From an uncultured Collinsella sp. (GTDB lineage: Bacteria; Actinomycetota; Coriobacteriia; Coriobacteriales; Coriobacteriaceae): DNA of 7,511 nucleotides. Numbering within the stretch: the first letter of the stretch is position 1; every line of letters begins with the position of its first letter. The notes beneath the pieces are model-generated. The model was not told where the DNA came from and ran no database searches. It saw nothing but the letters and a program-made list of their open reading frames with translations. The position numbers were made by a program, and so were the translations under genes. Of the stretch, positions 6,414 through 7,511 are shown in pieces. The stretch spans positions 1-7,511 of the forward strand of contig CAKUGF010000037.1 of assembly GCA_934654585.1 (NCBI GenBank), written 5' to 3'.

Positions 6414-7433
6414 ATGAGTAACGTTCGCGTTTGTGTAGACGTTGTGGGCGGAGACGAGAAGCCGCAGGTCGTTCTCGATGGTATCGAGGCGGCGCTTGCG
6501 GCGGACTCCGATATCGAGGTCTTGGCCGTCGGTCCTGCAGAGATCGTGAACCCCTTTGCCGCGACTCACGCTCGCGTTGAGGCCTTGGAGGCCCCCGATG
6601 TCATCGCCATGGATGACGATCCCATTCGCGCCGTGATGACCAAGCGTAAGTCCTCGATCGTGCTTGCCTGCCGCGCCATCAAGAAGGGCAACGCGGACGC
6701 GTTCTTCTCCGCCGGCTCCACCGGTGCCATGACCGCTGCCGCCACCGCCTACGTCACGCCCTTTCGGTATCAGGCCGAGGGCAAGAAGCAGCCGGTGCGT
6801 CCGTGCCTGACCAATGCGCTGCCCAATCGTGCCGGCGGCCTGACGGTGCTGTGCGATATGGGCGCCAACCCCGATGTCGAGGTCGACGATATGGTTCGTT
6901 TTGCCCAGATGGGCAGCGCCTATGCGCGCGTCGTCCTGGGTATTGAGCATCCCCGCGTGGGCTTGCTCGGCAATGGCACCGAGGACGAGAAGGGCTCCAA
7001 CTTTACCAAGGCGTGCTTCCCGGCCATGAAGGCTGCCGTTCCCGGCTTTGTGGGAAACTGCGAGGGCACTGACCTGACGTCGGGCAACTTTGACGTCGTC
7101 GTTGCCGACGGCATGTCGGGCAACATCGCGCTCAAGGCAACCGAGGGCGCTGCCAAGTTTTTGCTGCAGGAGCTCAAGGGTGCCTTTATGGGCTCGTTTG
7201 GCACCAAGATCGCTGCGCTGCTCATGAAAAAGCAGATGCGCGAGCTCAAGGCCAAGCTTTCGGGCGATGCCAAGGGCGGTGCGATTCTGCTTGGCCTGCG
7301 TGGCGTGGTCCTGATCGGCCACGGTGCCACCTCGGTCGAGGCCGTCAAAAACGGTACGCTCGCCGCGGCGGAGGCCGTACGCGCCGGGCTTGTCGAGAAC
7401 GTCGCAAACTCCATGGACGGTATCGTTTTGTAA
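6414..7433 (+). CDS. plsX: Phosphate acyltransferase PlsX (acyl-ACP:phosphate)
   Basis: PlsX converts acyl-ACP and phosphate to acyl-phosphate, the acyl donor PlsY uses on glycerol-3-phosphate. It is a peripheral membrane enzyme at the start of phospholipid synthesis. The 339-residue product has the family pattern: DVVGGD at 9-14 (usually DxMGGD, here Val for Met), SAGSTGAM at 99-106 (commonly SAGNTGA), CDMGANPDV (147-155), VGLLGNGTEDEKG (182-194), VADGMSGNIALK (230-241), and GAILLGLRG plus GHGATS near 289-306. The length is normal and the frame intact. No fapR-like regulator lies upstream. The gene sits just downstream of the terminator at 6367-6396, so its transcription depends on read-through or on an unrecognised promoter. 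FakA, encoded at the window start, makes the same acyl-phosphate from exogenous fatty acids. Confidence 0.96.
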   Translation: MSNVRVCVDVVGGDEKPQVVLDGIEAALAADSDIEVLAVGPAEIVNPFAATHARVEALEAPDVIAMDDDPIRAVMTKRKSSIVLACRAIKKGNADAFFSAGSTGAMTAAATAYVTPFRYQAEGKKQPVRPCLTNALPNRAGGLTVLCDMGANPDVEVDDMVRFAQMGSAYARVVLGIEHPRVGLLGNGTEDEKGSNFTKACFPAMKAAVPGFVGNCEGTDLTSGNFDVVVADGMSGNIALKATEGAAKFLLQELKGAFMGSFGTKIAALLMKKQMRELKAKLSGDAKGGAILLGLRGVVLIGHGATSVEAVKNGTLAAAEAVRAGLVENVANSMDGIVL

Positions 7434-7511
7434 GGGTTGATTTCCGATCTCAGCCGAACACGTTGAGCGGATAGACCGTTCCCGCAGCTAGCCGAACGCC
7501 CCCGAGGCCCC
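7434..7511. other. Unassigned 3' tail after plsX
   Basis: The last 78 nt hold no + strand reading frame of useful length and no clear terminator. AGCCGAAC occurs twice (7452-7459 and 7490-7497). On the - strand one frame is open from the window edge to a stop at 7450-7452 and reads GLGGVRLAAGTVYPLNVFG. It could be the end of a convergent gene, but 19 residues with no known motif are not enough to call one. Confidence 0.5.

Noticed and set aside
6294..7322. Long - strand open frame of 342 codons opposite rpmF-plsX
   Set aside because: It is a shadow of high-GC coding DNA: low-complexity Gly/His/Arg-rich translation, no recognisable motif, and it lies wholly opposite well-identified genes.
1..7511. 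Mobile element, CRISPR array, tRNA/rRNA or defence system
   Set aside because: No terminal inverted repeats, transposase or integrase motifs, spaced direct repeats or tRNA-like folds were seen, and almost all sequence is taken by conserved housekeeping genes.

Overview
The window reads as a housekeeping gene block from a high-GC Gram-positive bacterium. Dense G/C third positions, the protein sequences and the gene order point to the Actinomycetota, most likely class Coriobacteriia (Collinsella-like). That placement is inferred from sequence character and synteny; no database was searched. All assigned genes are on the + strand.

Layout. Positions 1-4963 hold a tightly packed run: the 3' nine-tenths or more of a fatty acid kinase gene (fakA/yloV, cut by the window start), recG (10-nt gap), rsmD (4-nt ATGA overlap) and coaD (8-nt overlap). 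A 68-nt gap at 4964-5031 holds a candidate promoter and then a coiled-coil gene resembling mycobacterial SepIVA/DivIVA-family proteins. A DUF177 (YceD-type) gene follows, coupled by a TAATG stop-start. A second short gap at 6084-6147 carries another candidate promoter before rpmF, which encodes the 59-residue zinc-ribbon ribosomal protein L32. An 86-nt gap at 6328-6413 contains a strong intrinsic terminator that stops just short of the plsX ribosome binding site. plsX ends at 7433, and the last 78 nt have no confident gene. No gap exceeds 300 nt.

How the genes fit together. FakA makes acyl-phosphate from exogenous fatty acids, and PlsX interconverts acyl-phosphate and acyl-ACP, so the two ends of the window feed the same phospholipid precursor. 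CoaD makes the last intermediate but one on the way to CoA, which is also the source of the ACP prosthetic group. RsmD (16S rRNA methylation), the DUF177 protein (linked to 23S rRNA/L32) and L32 serve the ribosome. RecG serves DNA repair, and the coiled-coil protein probably serves division or envelope growth. The order combines pieces that are separate in Bacillus subtilis (yloV-recG; rsmD-coaD and DUF177-rpmF; plsX) with a coiled-coil/DUF177 pair known from mycobacteria.

I found no mobile element, CRISPR array, RNA gene or defence-type system. The points worth a second look are modest: the terminator before plsX, the SepIVA-like gene, two related extended -10 promoters, a dyad in one promoter spacer, and lineage-specific extensions in RsmD and RecG.
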